The notes under the pieces are model-generated. The model was not told where the DNA came from, did not search any database, and was given only the letters and a program-made list of their open reading frames with translations. This document shows positions 13,801-26,676 of a stretch of DNA of 64,000 nt, piece after piece. The first letter of the stretch is position 1. Each line of letters starts with the position of its first letter. Origin of the DNA: Rutidosis leptorrhynchoides (Eukaryota; Streptophyta; Magnoliopsida; Asterales; Asteraceae); assembly GCF_046630445.1 (NCBI RefSeq), contig NC_092341.1, positions 3,572,001-3,636,000 on the forward strand, given 5' to 3'. The position numbers and the translations under genes are program-made.

Positions 13801-16800
13801 TTCTATTTATCTTGCGAATATGGGCCTAATTTTCAATTCAAAATTTTTCGAAAAATTCTCGACACAATTTTGCCAGATTTTGTGGGGAATGTAGTGACTT
13901 CAAATATGTGTTTTGCGGCCATTAATTGTCATCAAAACAAAAATACACTCTCATATATTCACATTCAATATGAAATGTAAAAACAACAACAAAAATAAGG
14001 TTATGAATTCAGAAAATAAAAAGCAGCTAAAAATATTTGAACAATAAAACCAAGACGTTATAAAAGCAGCAACGTATTGTAGCGTGTAGTGAAATAGTAG
14101 CCCCAAAATAATTCTCGATGTACCTAAATACAATATTAAATAAAAACAAGTATCAAACTGGTGGTTAAACAGGCACAACAAATAACATGTGAAGGTATTA
14201 CTTATCCTAAGATCTAAAAGTGCAAAATTCACCTTTAAAAATAGTAAAAGTCATTTTCGGCATCTTAACTGCTTCGAAAGGGGGGAAAGCCTTAAGAAAG
14301 TCTTGCTCGTAATGCTGTTTTCTAGTTATCTTGCGAATATGAGCCTAATCTGCAAATGAAAATTTAACGAAAAATTCTCCACAAATTTTTGCCCGATTTT
14401 GTGGGGAATGTAGAGACTTCAAATATGTGTTTTGCGGCCATTAGTTATCATCAAAATGAAACTACACTCTCATATATTCGCATTCAATATAAAATTTTGA
14501 AACAAAAAAAAGGTTATGAATTTAGAGAAATAAAAAAGCGGCTAAAAAAACTCTAACAATAAAACTAATATTTTATAAAAGCAGCAACGTTTTGTAGCTA
14601 GTGGTGAGATAGTAGCCCCAAAATGATTCTCGATGTACCTAAATACTGTATTAAATAAAAACAAGTATCATACTGGTATTTAAATAGGCACAACAATTCA
14701 CATGTGAAGGTATTACGTATCGCAAGATCTAAAAGTGCAAAATTCACCCTTAAAATTAGTAAAATGTCATTTTCGGCATCTAAATGTTTCGAACAGGGGA
14801 AAGCCTGAATGAAGACTTCCTCGTAGTGCCGATTTCTAGTTATCTTGCGAATATGGGCCTAATCTGCAATTAAAAAATTTTCGGAAAATTCTCCACACGA
14901 TTTTGCTCGATTTTGTGGGGAATGTAGTGACTTCAAATATGTGTTTTGCGGCCATTAGTTATCATTAAAATGAAACTTCACTCTCATATATTCACATTTA
15001 ATATGAAATTTAGATACAAAAACAAAAATAAGGTTATGAATTTAGAGAAATATAAAAAAGCGGCTAAAAATACTCGGAAAAAAACCAATATTTTATAAAA
15101 GCAGCAACATTTTGTTGCTAGTGGTGAGATAGTTACCCTAAAATATTTCTAGATGTACCTAAATACAATATTAAATAAAACAAGTATCATACTGGTGTTT
15201 AAAAAGGCATAACAATTCACATGTGAAGGTATTACTTATTGTAAGATCTAAAAGTGCAAAATTCACCTTGAAAAATAGTAAAATGTCATTTTCAGCATCT
15301 AAACTGTTTCGAATGAGGGAAAGCCTTAAGGAAGTCTTGCTCATTGTGCCGTTTTCTAGTTATCTTGCGAATATGGGCCTAATTTTTAATTCAAAATTTT
15401 TCAGAAAATTCTCGACACATTTTTGATTTTGTGGGGAATGTAGTGACTTCAAATATGTGCTTTGCGGCCATTAATTATCATCAAAACGAAAATACACTCT
15501 CATATATTCAAATTCAATATAAAATGTAGAAACAACAACAAAAATAAGGTTATGAATTTAGAAAATAAAAAAGCAGCTAAAAATATTTGAACAATAAAAC
15601 CAAAACATTATAAAAGCAGCAACGTATTGTAGCTAGTGGTGAGATAGTAGCCCCAAAATGATTCTCGATGTACCTAAATACAATATTAAATAAATACAAA
15701 TATCATACTGGTATTTAAACAGGCACAACAAATAACATGTTAAGGTATTACTTATCGTAAGATTTAAAAGTGCAAAAATTCACCTTTAAAAAATAGTAAA
15801 ATGTCATTATCGGCATCTAAACTGCTTCGAACGGGGGAAAGCCTTAAGGAAGTCTTGCGCGTAGTGCCGTTTTCTTATTATCTTGCAAATATGGGCCTAA
15901 TCTGCAATTGAAAATTTTTCAAAAAATTCTCCACACAATTTTGCCCAATTTTGTGGGAAATGTAGTGACTTCAAATATGTGTTTTGCGGCCATTAATTAT
16001 CATAAAAAAAAAACTACACTCTCATATATTAGCATTCAATATGAAATTGAGAAACAAAAATAAAAATAAGGTTATGAATTTAAAGAAATAAAATAGCGGC
16101 TAAAAAAACTCGAACAATAAAACCAATATTTTATAAAAGCAGCAACGTTTTGTAGCTAGTGGTGAGACGGTAGCCCCAAATTGATTCTCGATGTACCTAA
16201 ATACAATATTAAATAAAAACAAGTATTATACTGGTATTTAAATAGGCACAACAATTCACATGTGAAGGTATTACTTATCGTAAGATCTAAAAGTGCAAAA
16301 TTTACCTATAAAATAGTAAAATATCACTTTCGGCATCTAAACTGCTTCGAACGGGGGAAAGCCTTAAGGAAGTCTTGCTCGTAACACCATTTTCTAGTTA
16401 TATTGCGAATATGGGCCTAATCTACAATTGAAAATTTTTCTGAAAATTCTCCACAAAATTTTGCCCGATTTTGTGTGAATGTAGTGACTTCAAATATGTG
16501 TTTTGCGTCCTTTAATTATCATCAAAACTAAACTACACTCTCACATATTCGCATTCAATATGAAATGTTGAAACAACAAATAAATTAAGGTTATGAATTT
16601 AGAGAAATAAAAAAGCGGTTAAAAATACTCGAACAATAAAACCAAGACGTTATAAAAGCAGCAACGTTTTGTAGCTAGTAGTGAGATAGTAGCCCAAAAA
16701 TGAATCTCGATGTACCTAAATACAATATTAAATAAAAATAATGGTATTTAAACAGGCACAACAATTCACATGTGAATGTATTAGTTATCGTAAGATCTAA

Positions 16801-18040
16801 AAGTGCAAAATTCACATTTAAAAATAGTAAAATGTAATTTTCGACATCTAAACTGCTTCGAATGGGGGAAAGCCTTAAGAAAGTCTTGCTCGTAGTGCCG
16901 TTTTCTAGTTATCTTGCGAATATAGGCCTAATCTGCAATTAAAAATTCGTCGAAAAATTCTCCACAAAATTTTGCCCGATTTGGTGGGGAATGTAGTGAC
17001 TTCAAATATGTGTTTTGTAGCGATTAGTTATCATCAAAATGAAACTACACTCATATATTCTCACTCAATATGGAATTTAGAAAAAAATAAGGTTATGAAT
17101 CTAGAAAAATAAAAAAAACGGCTAAAAATACTCGAACAATAAAACCAAGACGTTATAAAAGCAGCAAAGTTTTGTAGCTAGTGGCGAGATAGTGGCCCCG
17201 AAATGATTCTCGATGTACCTAAATAAAGTATTAAATAAAAACAAGTATCATAGTGGTATTTAAACAGGCACAACAATTTACATGTGAAGGTATTACTTAT
17301 CGTAAGAACTAAAAGTGCAAAATTCACCTTTAAAAATAGTAAAATGTCATTTTCGGCAACTAAACTGCTTCAAAAGGGGGAAAGCCTTAAGGAAGTCTTG
17401 CTTGTAACGCCGTTTACTAGTTATCTTCCGAATATGGCCTAATCTGCAAATGAAAATTTTTTGAAAAATTCTCCACAAAATTTTGCCCGATTTTGTGAGG
17501 AATGTAGTGACTTCAAATATGTGTTTTGCGGCCATTAGTTATCATCAAAATGAAACTACACTCTCATATATCCGCATTCAATAAGAAATTTAGAAACAAA
17601 AACAAAAATAAGGTTATGAATTTAGAGAAATAAAAAAGCGGCTAAAAATGCTCGAACAATAAAACCAATATTTTATAAAAGCAGCAACCTTTTGTAGCTA
17701 GTGGTGAGATAGTAGCCCCAAAATGATTCTTGATGTACCTAAATAGATTATAAAATAAAAACAAGTATCATACTGGTATTTAAATAGGCATAACAATTCA
17801 CATGTGAAGGTATTAGGTATCGTAAGATCTAAAAGGGAAAAATTCACCTTTAAAATTGGTAAAATGTCAATTTTGGCATCTAAATTGTTTCGAACGGGGG
17901 AAACCCTTAAGGAAGTCTTGCTCGTAGTGCCAATTTATAGTTATCTTGTGAATATGGGCCTAATCTGCAATTAAAAAAATTTCGGAAAATTCTCCACACA
18001 AATTTGCCCGATTTTGTGGGGAATGTATTGACTTCAAAAA

Positions 18041-18226
18041 TGTAGTGACCCGAACTTTTCCATGATTATATATTATATGAGATTCATATTTACATGATTA
18101 AATGTTTCCAACATGTTAAGCAATCAAATTTGTTAATACTTGATTAATTAAAACAGATTTTATGTAAATGTTTGATCACCTAGTTTGTCCGATGATTCAC
18201 GAACGTTATAACTTGTATATGACATG

Positions 18227-18313
<87 letters not shown>

Positions 18314-19482
18314 TTAACATGATGAAATGATAATTAAGTATCTTATTATGTATATTAAGAATAAACTATATACATAAAATGAGACTATTAACTTACGGAT
18401 TTCGAAACGATATTTATATGTAACGATTATCGTTGTAAGGACGTCTTAATATATATATTGTATTAAGATATATTAATACACTATGTTATCATGATAATAT
18501 AACAATTTAACACCTCATTAGATATAATAACAATGGATTAATTGCATTAAACGAGATCGTTGACTTAAAAGTTTCAAAACAACGCATGCATGTAGCGACT
18601 AATGATGATTTAACGACTCGATTAAAATGTATATATATGTAGTGTATTAAGATGTATTAATACACTTTTGAAAGACTTCAAGACATATATCAAAATACTT
18701 CTACTTAACAAAAATGGTTACAATTACAGTCCCATTCGTTTTCATCAACAATTCTATTCGTATTCAATCAGTATTCGTACTCGTATTATACCCAGCTTCT
18801 TGGTGTACATACTATTGGTATATACACTTCAATGATCAGCTCTTAGCAGCCTTAATGATTCATCAAGACATGTGGGAACCATCATTTAGAAACTAACATA
18901 AAATATCTAACAAAACAACAAACTAATGGAGCCTATATCCATGGCTCCATTTCACGTGAATGATCACCAACCACAAACACATTTTGATTCCAACTTTCAT
19001 GCATCAAACACATCTCTCTCAAGTTCTCTCTTGGTGTTCTAAGTTTTCTTCATCATCTTCATCAAAATCTACATCAATCTAGTTCATAAATTCAAACATA
19101 AATCAACATACAAAACAACTACTTTAGAACACTTCAAGAATCATTTCAAGTTTACTAGATTACTTCCAAGCTTTCAAATCCATTCCAAGCAATCATCTAA
19201 GATCAAGAAACCTTGTTATTTATAGTAGGTTATCTTTCTAATTCAAAGTAATATTCATATTCAAACTTTGATTCAATTTCAATACCTATAACTATCTTAA
19301 TTCAAGTAGTAATCTTACTTGAACTTGTTTTTGTGTCGTGATTCTACTTCAAGAACTTCCAAGCCATCAAAGATCCTTTGAAGCGCAAGTTTATTTCTCA
19401 TCATTTCCAGTAGGTTTACCTACTATACTTGAGTTAGTGATGATGTTCATAACATCATTCGATTCATATATATAACTATCTT
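18041..19482 (+). repeat. 5' LTR of the gypsy element, first part
   Basis: It begins tgtagtgaccc directly after satellite sequence, and the same start recurs at 48779. It contains an (AT)n tract of about 90 bp near 18224-18312. The LTR is interrupted at 19482 by a copia element and resumes at 27814. The short ORF at 18714-18896 has no recognisable domain and is not called as a gene. Apart from the AT tract I see no other structure here. Confidence 0.85.
18224..18312. repeat. (AT)n microsatellite
   Basis: A nearly pure AT dinucleotide run inside the long LTR. Confidence 0.95.
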
Positions 19483-20614
19483 TGAAGGTATTCGTATGCC
19501 CGAGAGATATATTAAATTAATGTGGCAAATATGTTATGATCCAAGTCGGGTCATACCCAATAACAAGCTTACCAACACCTTATACATATTTAATCTTAAC
19601 GATTGGTTCGTTAAATAAATACGCGACACTTGAACTTTAGAAAATCGGTTTTCTAATATCACTTGAAATAAATTATTTGGATAATTTATATTTAATTATT
19701 TATAGGTTTAAATAATTATGTTGTGTTATATTTTATAACTTAGTTTATAAAATATGTAAGTAACAAATGCAAGGAATTAGATATAACAAAGTTTATATTC
19801 TACAAGTTTTATAAAACAATGGTCTTTTATAAAAAAAATAATACCCACTCATGTGCTGAATTTTGGAAGCCCCATGAGGACACACATACAAGCATATTTG
19901 TAACTTTTAAGGTGACTCCATTCCAAATGTGCATGGGTGATTGAAAGACCAAGATATTCCTTGACTTCTACTTAGAAAAATACAAAATTTTCAAGTGTTA
20001 AAGAGGCTCACATTTTCTGTCCAATATTGCTGCTGCTGTTCGAAATTTTGGGCAGCAAGAAAGAGTTTTTGAGCTTGTTTTTTTGGTCATTCAAGTGTCT
20101 CTAAAGCCTAACCACATTAAGGAAGGTGTTGGTAATTGAAAGCTTGGGGTATGCTACACTTGAGGCTTCAAGTTAGAAGCTTATTTGCCATCATTTTCTT
20201 CATCATTTTCAGCTCACAAACTGCAGCTGCTGTCCAATTTTTACAAGGCAGAAAAGTGGTTTTTCAAGTTAGTTAACAAGGGTTTAAAGGTTCCAAAGTA
20301 TAGCCAAGATTAAGGGTGGTGGTGGAGCACAAGAGCTTAGGGTTCTATACACATGAAGGTTCAAGTTAGGGGCTCATTTCATCATCATCTCCTTCAAACT
20401 TTCTGCTCATTTTGGACAGCCCTTAAACTTAATTAAGGAGGTATAACACTCTATCTTTTCTTGTTAATTAGTAAGCATAATATTCACAACTTGATCCTTG
20501 TGGGATTTGGCTTTAATTGGTTTAAAGATGACAAGTAAAATTGATTAACACACGCTTCCGCTTATTATGATTCTTAAAAGGTTTTAAGATATATGAACTT
20601 GTTAAATCCCAACA
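19483..20614 (+). repeat. 5' LTR of copia element
   Basis: Starts tgaaggtattcg and ends aatcccaaca. It matches 26677-27808 along its whole length with about eight differences. The PBS starts two bases after its end. Confidence 0.95.
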
Positions 20615-20615
20615 A

Positions 20616-20629
20616 TGGTATCTAGAGCC
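20616..20629 (+). other. Primer binding site of copia element
   Basis: The sequence tggtatctagagcc follows the LTR by one base. It is close to tggtatcagagcc, the usual plant PBS complementary to the 3' end of initiator methionine tRNA, with one extra t. Confidence 0.8.
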
Positions 20630-22044
20630 GAAGTTGTTGAAATATGCTTCGAATTGTTGTCTTTAAACCCACTATATTTGCATTCCAAGTACATGCATGA
20701 AAATGGAATACAAAATTTTGGGTTTGGGTGGGTTTAAGGAGATGGCCGAATTCTTGGAGGTTCCAAAAGGGGTTTGGAACTTACCATTTTGGTCAATTTT
20801 GGTTGCATGTTAATGTTCACAATCCTAGCCTTGACCTTGTGTTGCATGCATGTGTGTTTGGTTGATTTATGATTCATTTGGTATGTATTATTATTCATTC
20901 AAATGGCATGTAATAATTATTCAATTGGTTTGTAATAATTCATTCATTTGTTATGTAATTCATTTTATATTTGGTATGTAAAATAGAATAGGTTGTAATT
21001 TCATTTTCTGGATAAAATGTATTAGGATACATATTTTGTAAAAATGAAGAACAAGATCATGAAGACTTGTAGAACACAAGGAGCATTTGGATGCAAGGTT
21101 AAGTGGGAGATTGGAAATCTCTTACTTTGTGTTAAAACCCCTTAACCGGTAGCATTTGTTTTCGGCTAAACAAATCTCCACCAAAATGGCTAGATTGTGA
21201 ACACACTTATTTTGCATGTATGGTTGTTTGTATGATTATTGTTTTGTATGTTTGGTTGATACAATTAATCACAAGATAACAACAAACAAAACGACAATTT
21301 AAATTGGTTAAATTAGACGTACTAAGTACATGCAAAACGGCAATTTAAATGGTTAAATTAAAAGGCAACCAAAAACCTTAATAAATGGTTATTAAGAACA
21401 AGAAAAGGATAACGTATATAAAATGGTTTATATCAAGTAATTGGCTCAATTACAAGATATGAAATTGGTTTTTCATAAGTACCATACACTAAATGCATGT
21501 TAGTGTATGGCATAAAAGTTTTCTCAAACTAGAATTAAACGAAAACTTAAAATCCCTTTTACAAACAAGGCAACAAGTTTAACGCCCTCCTTTTGTGTGA
21601 CACTTGAACATATTAGGGAACTCATGATGGGATAAAGGTCACCTAACCGTCATGAACAAACTAATGTGGTTAAGGTGAATTTGACATACTTGTGGGATAA
21701 AGGTCACCTAACCACTTGTATGTTAAATTTACACGTTTACACAAGTAGGACGACTTGATTTGGGAATCATGAACTTAGGGTCACCGAAGCATGAGGAACA
21801 AATAGGCGTTGATGGGATAAATATGCCATGCAAAAGGATTGCATGATCCCATACATTAGAAGTTGCAAAAGGATTGCAATTGTCATATAATGACTACCTA
21901 GCTAAATCAAACAACGGGATAAAGGTCACCTAACCGAAATTTGGTTTACCGTTGGATTCTAAAATTTAATATATCAATTGGATTAAAAGGGTATTGAATG
22001 TTAAATTAAAATCGATACTTAAACGAACTTTGTTAAATTTTGTA
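20630..22044 (+). other. Untranslated leader of copia element
   Basis: About 1.4 kb without a plausible gene. It holds three exact copies of gggataaaggtcacctaacc (21629, 21694, 21916) and a partial one near 21814, each next to a short word that recurs locally. Nothing else is recognised. Confidence 0.6.
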
Positions 22045-25000
22045 GATGGCCGCCAATAACAACAACATTCCAAACGCACCAATCAACATTAAATTGAGGT
22101 CCATCCTCAGAAAAGAAAATAACTCCCAATCTGTTTCATCTAATGCACTAAAGATGAAAAGCCTCATTGATCGATTGCACCGTCTCAACAGTCCCGTGTC
22201 TAATGAATAAACCACGGACCTTATCCTCAACTCTTTGTCAAAAAGGTTTGACACATGCGTGTTGAATTACAGCATGAATGTTTGGGATAAGAGCATTGAC
22301 GATTTATATGTCATGCTAAGGACGGATGAATCAAGCATGGGTAAAAGGGCTTCACCCATGCTCATGATCAAAGAAGGTGGATCCAAGGATAAATCCTCTT
22401 CTAAGCCAAAGGTGGCTAAGAAGAAAGGACCCACCTACAAGGGCAAAGGAAAAGGGAAGATGGTTGCCCCAACCAACAACACTAAATGGCAAAAGGGTGC
22501 CAGACAAGCAAACCCCAAGGAAGATCTGTGCTTTGGTTGCGGTGTGACAGGTCACTGGAAACGCAACTGCCCGGTCTACCTAAAGGAGTTGAATGCAAAG
22601 AGGGATGCAGGGCAAACCTCAAGTAATGTATACATGATATACGTTGAGCTTAGTATTACTTCTTCTAATACATGGGTATTAGACACAGGATGTGGAACTC
22701 ATATTTGCAATTCATTGCAAGGGTTCATAAGAAGTAAACTAAATGCGGGAACAACAAGTCTCTACATGGGAAATGGTGCAAAGGTGCACGTAAAAGCTCA
22801 AGGAGACTTTGTTTTACAGCTACCAAGTGGTTTGGAGCTTATATTGAAAAATGTTTTGTATGCACCTGATTTAACACGAAACATTATTTCTGTTTCCCGT
22901 TTAAGACAATGTGGTTTTAATCTTAATTTTATTAATAATGATATCCATGTTTTCTTGAATGATATGTTCTATTTTAAGGCTTCGCCTTTGAATGGTATTT
23001 ATGAATTGGTTCATGATAACACATCATTCGATAGCTCAATATACCAAGCAAGCACCAAGAAGCTCAAAATGGATTTGAGTGATTCCTACTTATGGCATTG
23101 TCGCCTTGGTCACATAAACAAGAATCAAATACATACACTTCAAAAGAATGGACTTTTGAAATCGAATGAACTTGACTCGTTTGATGTATGTGAATCTTGT
23201 TTGCAAGGCAAAATGACTAAAGCACCTTTCAAAGGGACCTATGAAAGGGCTAAGGACTTATTGAAATTAATACATTCGGATGTATGTGGACCCTTTAAGC
23301 CCATAGCTGGGAATGGTGAAAGATACTTCATTACTTTCATTGATGACTTCAGTCGTTTCGGATATGTCTACTTATTAAGACACAAGGACGAAACTTTTGA
23401 AGCATTCAAGGAATATCAAAACGAAGTATAAAATCAACTCAATAAGACAATCAAGGTACTTCGTACCGATAGAGGAGGTGAATACCTAAGCGATGCTTTC
23501 CAAGATCATCTTAGGAGTTGTGGGATCATCTCACAACTTACTCCACCCGGAACACCCCAACTTAATGGAGTTTCCGAAAAGAGGAACCGAACCCTAATGG
23601 ATATGGTTCGATCTATGATGACAAGAAGCTCGTTACCTCTATCATTTTGGGGTTATTGTCTATGCTCCGCGGCTCGTATTTTAAACATGGCCCCAACCAA
23701 GAAAGTGGAACGAACACCTCATGAGATGTGGTTTGGAAAACCTCCATCTCTATCATACTTAAAGGTATGGGGATGTGAAGCTTATCCTAAGCGTTACGTC
23801 CCTAATAAGTTGAATGCTCGATCCACGAAGTGTATCTTCATAGGATATCCCAAGGATGATATGGGATATTATTTCTATGATCCATCCGAGCAGAATGTAT
23901 TTGTTGCTCGGAAGGCTGAATTCCTTGAAACTAAGTTCCTTCTGGAAGGAAATAGTGAAAGGAAGATAGATCTTGAAGAGGTTCAAGATCAAGTGGATGA
24001 TACACAATTGGTTGACACTAGCACTCAACATGAAAATGTTGAGAATGATCACATGGGTGATCAAGGTATACAAAACATTCGTAGATCTGGTAGAATTAGT
24101 AACCCTCCTGAGAGATATGGGTATCTCATAGATGGTTGCTATACGGTTGATTTGGATGAACCAACAAACTACCAAGATGCTTTATCACGGATTGATAAAG
24201 ATAAATGGCAGGAAGCCATGAAAGCTGAAATGCAATCCATGTATGACAACCAAGTTTGGGAATTGGTTATACAACCTACTAGCTCTAAGTTAGTTGATTG
24301 TAAATGGATTTTCAAGAAGAAAACCGACATACATGGAAACTTAGATACATACAAAGCTAGACTTGTAGCAAAAGGTTTCACTCAAACTCAAGGGGTTGAT
24401 TATGATGAAACTTTTTCACCTGTAGTAATGCTAAAGTCTATCAGGATATTATTTACCATTGCTGCACATTATGATTATGAGATATGGCAAATGGATGTCA
24501 AAACCGCTTTCTTAAATGGATATCTTGAGGAAGATGTCTATATGGTTCAGCCTGAAGGTTTTGTCGATCCAAAACATCCTGACAAAGTATGTAAACTAAA
24601 GAAGTCAATCTACGGACTGAAACAAGCTTCTAGAATGTGGAATCATCATTTTAATGAGGAAGCCAAGAAATTTGGCTTCATTAAAAATGGAGATGAAGCT
24701 TGTGTATACAAGAAAGCTAGTGGGAGCTCTGTCATATTCCTTGTACTATATGTGGATGATATATTATTATTTGGAAATGATATTCCGCAAATGCAAGGAG
24801 TTAAGACTTGGCTAAATAGTTGCTTCTCCATTAAGGATATTGGAGATGCAAAATACATTTTGGGGATTGGGATCTACATGGATAGATCCAAGAAATTGAT
24901 AGGTTTGAATCAAAGCGCATACATTGAAAAGGTCTTGAAAAGGTTCAAGATGGAGAACTCTAAGAAAGGTTTGGTACCTATTCAAAGAGGAACACTTCTC

Positions 25001-25792
25001 AGTTCATCTCAGTGTCCCACCACAAAAGATGAACAGGAGAGAATGAAGAATGTCCCATACGCGTTAGCTATTGGGTCAATCATGTATGCAATGATATGTA
25101 CTAGACCGGATGTGTCATGCGCTCTAAGCTTGACAGGTAGATACCAGAAAAACCCAGGAAACAGTCATTGGATTGCTGTTAAAAGTATATTGAAATACCT
25201 TAGAAGGACTAAGGATATGTTTCTTATATACGGGTCTGGTGAGGATGAACTCGCTGTAAAAGGTTACGTGGACGCGAGCTTCCAAACTGATTGAAATGGA
25301 TCTCGGTCACAATCCGGTTATGTCTTCATTTTAAATGGAGGTGCGGTCTCTTAGAAGAGTTAAAACTAGGATGTTGTTGCTTTATCCACTACAGAATCAG
25401 AGTACATCGCCGCCTCATTGGCAGCTAAGGAAACTGCAAGGATGAAGAAATTCATCGACGACTTAGGAGTGGTCCCTACCATTCAGGACACTCTTGAGAT
25501 CTTTTGTGATAACGAAGGTGTGATTGTTCAAATCAAGGAACCTCGTGCTCACCAAAAGACCCGTCACTTTGAGCGGAGATTCAACTACATAAGGGATGAA
25601 GTTGAAAAGGGAAAGATATGTATTCGCAAAGTTCACACAGATCTTAACATAGCGGATCCACTCACGAAGCTCTTACATGGAGCAAAACATGAAGGACATG
25701 TTTGTGCATTAGGGCTTCGATATTCTAGTGATTGGATATGGTCTGTTTTAAGTATTGTAAAGGAACGAAGTGGTTCAAACTCATTAATATAA
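22045..25792 (+). pseudogene. Copia gag-pol polyprotein, decayed
   Basis: Once one gag-protease-integrase-RT-RNase H polyprotein. Gag starts at 22045 but has a one-base frameshift near 22081. A large internal deletion joins the first ~25 residues to the gag C-terminal part, followed by a stop at 22208. The frame then carries a CX2CX4HX4C knuckle (22529), the protease core DTGCGTH (D near 22682), an HHCC zinc domain (23090-23215), and integrase D, D and E in HSD (23276), RTD (23458) and the segment before KRN (23571). The RT active site YVDD is near 24749 and the RNase H motif STTESEY near 25382. Stops lie at 23429, at 25292 and in a cluster of three near 25350-25370. Most keep the frame, so they look like substitutions. 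No envelope-like ORF follows. Confidence 0.93.
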
Positions 25793-25836
25793 TTATGGTT
25801 TAATTTATTTTGAGTTAAGTTCCTATTTTGCATATT

Positions 25837-26168
25837 TTATCCATGAATAAGTTATTATTCTAAATTCCGTAGTCGATCACATTTGTGGGAGCGAATGTGA
25901 GGTTTAGACTATTATGAACTTGGATTGGTATACATTCACGGACTGAATGTGAGGCAAGGTTGCTACCAAGGTTCATAGATATTTGTGGGATACAAATATT
26001 GGTTATCCATGAATAAGCTATTATTCTAAATTCCGTAGTCGATCACATTTGTGGGAATGAATGTGAGGTTTAGACTATTATGAACTTGGATTGGTAAACA
26101 TTCACGGACTGAATGTGGGGCAAGGTTGCTACCAAGGTTCATAGATATTTGTGGGATACAAATATTGG
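25837..26168. repeat. 166-bp tandem duplication
   Basis: Two adjacent copies, 25837-26002 and 26003-26168, both starting ttatccatgaataag and ending atattgg. They differ at only a few bases, for example gagcgaatg versus gaatgaatg. The duplication lies in the 3' noncoding part of the copia element. Confidence 0.93.
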
Positions 26169-26665
26169 AAGACCCGCTCTCAAGACTTACTGTATGGAGC
26201 CTTTGTGGTTGATCACATGTAATCTTGAGTAAAGGCGAATATCATCGTATCCTCTGACCTGAGATACATATTGGGTCCTAATATTCACCGAGTATTATGC
26301 CTTGATTCTTTCCTTCGCTATTCTGAAATATGGTAGTACATAAGGAAGAGCTCAGGTATAATACAAAAGTGTGTATCTAGGACGTATGTAGTCAAGATGG
26401 AATTTGTCCCTCTTATTCATTGAGAGTCAGATGTCTAAGGCCTGATAAAGTTAAATCTAAAAGAGAGTGATCATTCTGTATCTCTTGGATTTAACATGAC
26501 ATCTAGGATGAAAGGATATAATGAAAGATTCACCTATTCATATTCGAGATGGGACTCGAAAGGGATGATGTTATTGAATGGCACAAAGTCATAACATATT
26601 GGGGGTGATGGACGGTGTGTTAGGCTGTATCCATCACTTGCATTAATTTCTTATGTTTCTCATGC

Positions 26666-26676
26666 AAGTGGGAGAT
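26666..26676 (+). other. Polypurine tract of copia element
   Basis: The sequence aagtgggagat directly precedes the 3' LTR and is a typical copia PPT that primes plus-strand DNA synthesis. Confidence 0.85.

Larger units (their letters stand above)
1..18040. repeat. Satellite array, ~516-bp monomer, ~30 copies
   Basis: The stretch is one head-to-tail tandem repeat. A marker phrase (tcatagtggtatttaaa and variants) recurs near 3, 511, 1031, 1545, 2057, 2577, 3071, 4291, 4811, 6032, 6551, 7777, 8289, 8788, 10008, 10531, 11047, 11566, 12081, 12602, 13115, 13630, 14149, 14667, 15187, 15699, 16219, 16738, 17246 and 17764. After removing four inserted MITEs the mean spacing is about 516 bp. Monomers are AT-rich, differ by substitutions and small indels, and have no conserved reading frame. 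The array starts outside the window and is cut at 18040 by an LTR beginning tgtagtgacc. I do not recognise the family. Whether it is centromeric, pericentromeric or subtelomeric cannot be told from the sequence. Confidence 0.95.
25793..26676 (+). other. 3' noncoding region of copia element
   Basis: About 880 bp between the last codon and the 3' LTR. It contains the 166-bp tandem duplication and ends in the purine-rich PPT. No gene seen. Confidence 0.7.

Noticed and set aside
445..17535. Many 60-90 codon ORFs in the satellite, several repeated with near-identical protein sequence
   Set aside because: They recur only because the monomer recurs, are low-complexity and AT-driven, and are broken in other monomers. 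The MITE ORFs on both strands are the same kind of artefact.
18714..18896. 60-codon ORF in the gypsy LTR
   Set aside because: It lies in an LTR and has no domain or codon evidence.
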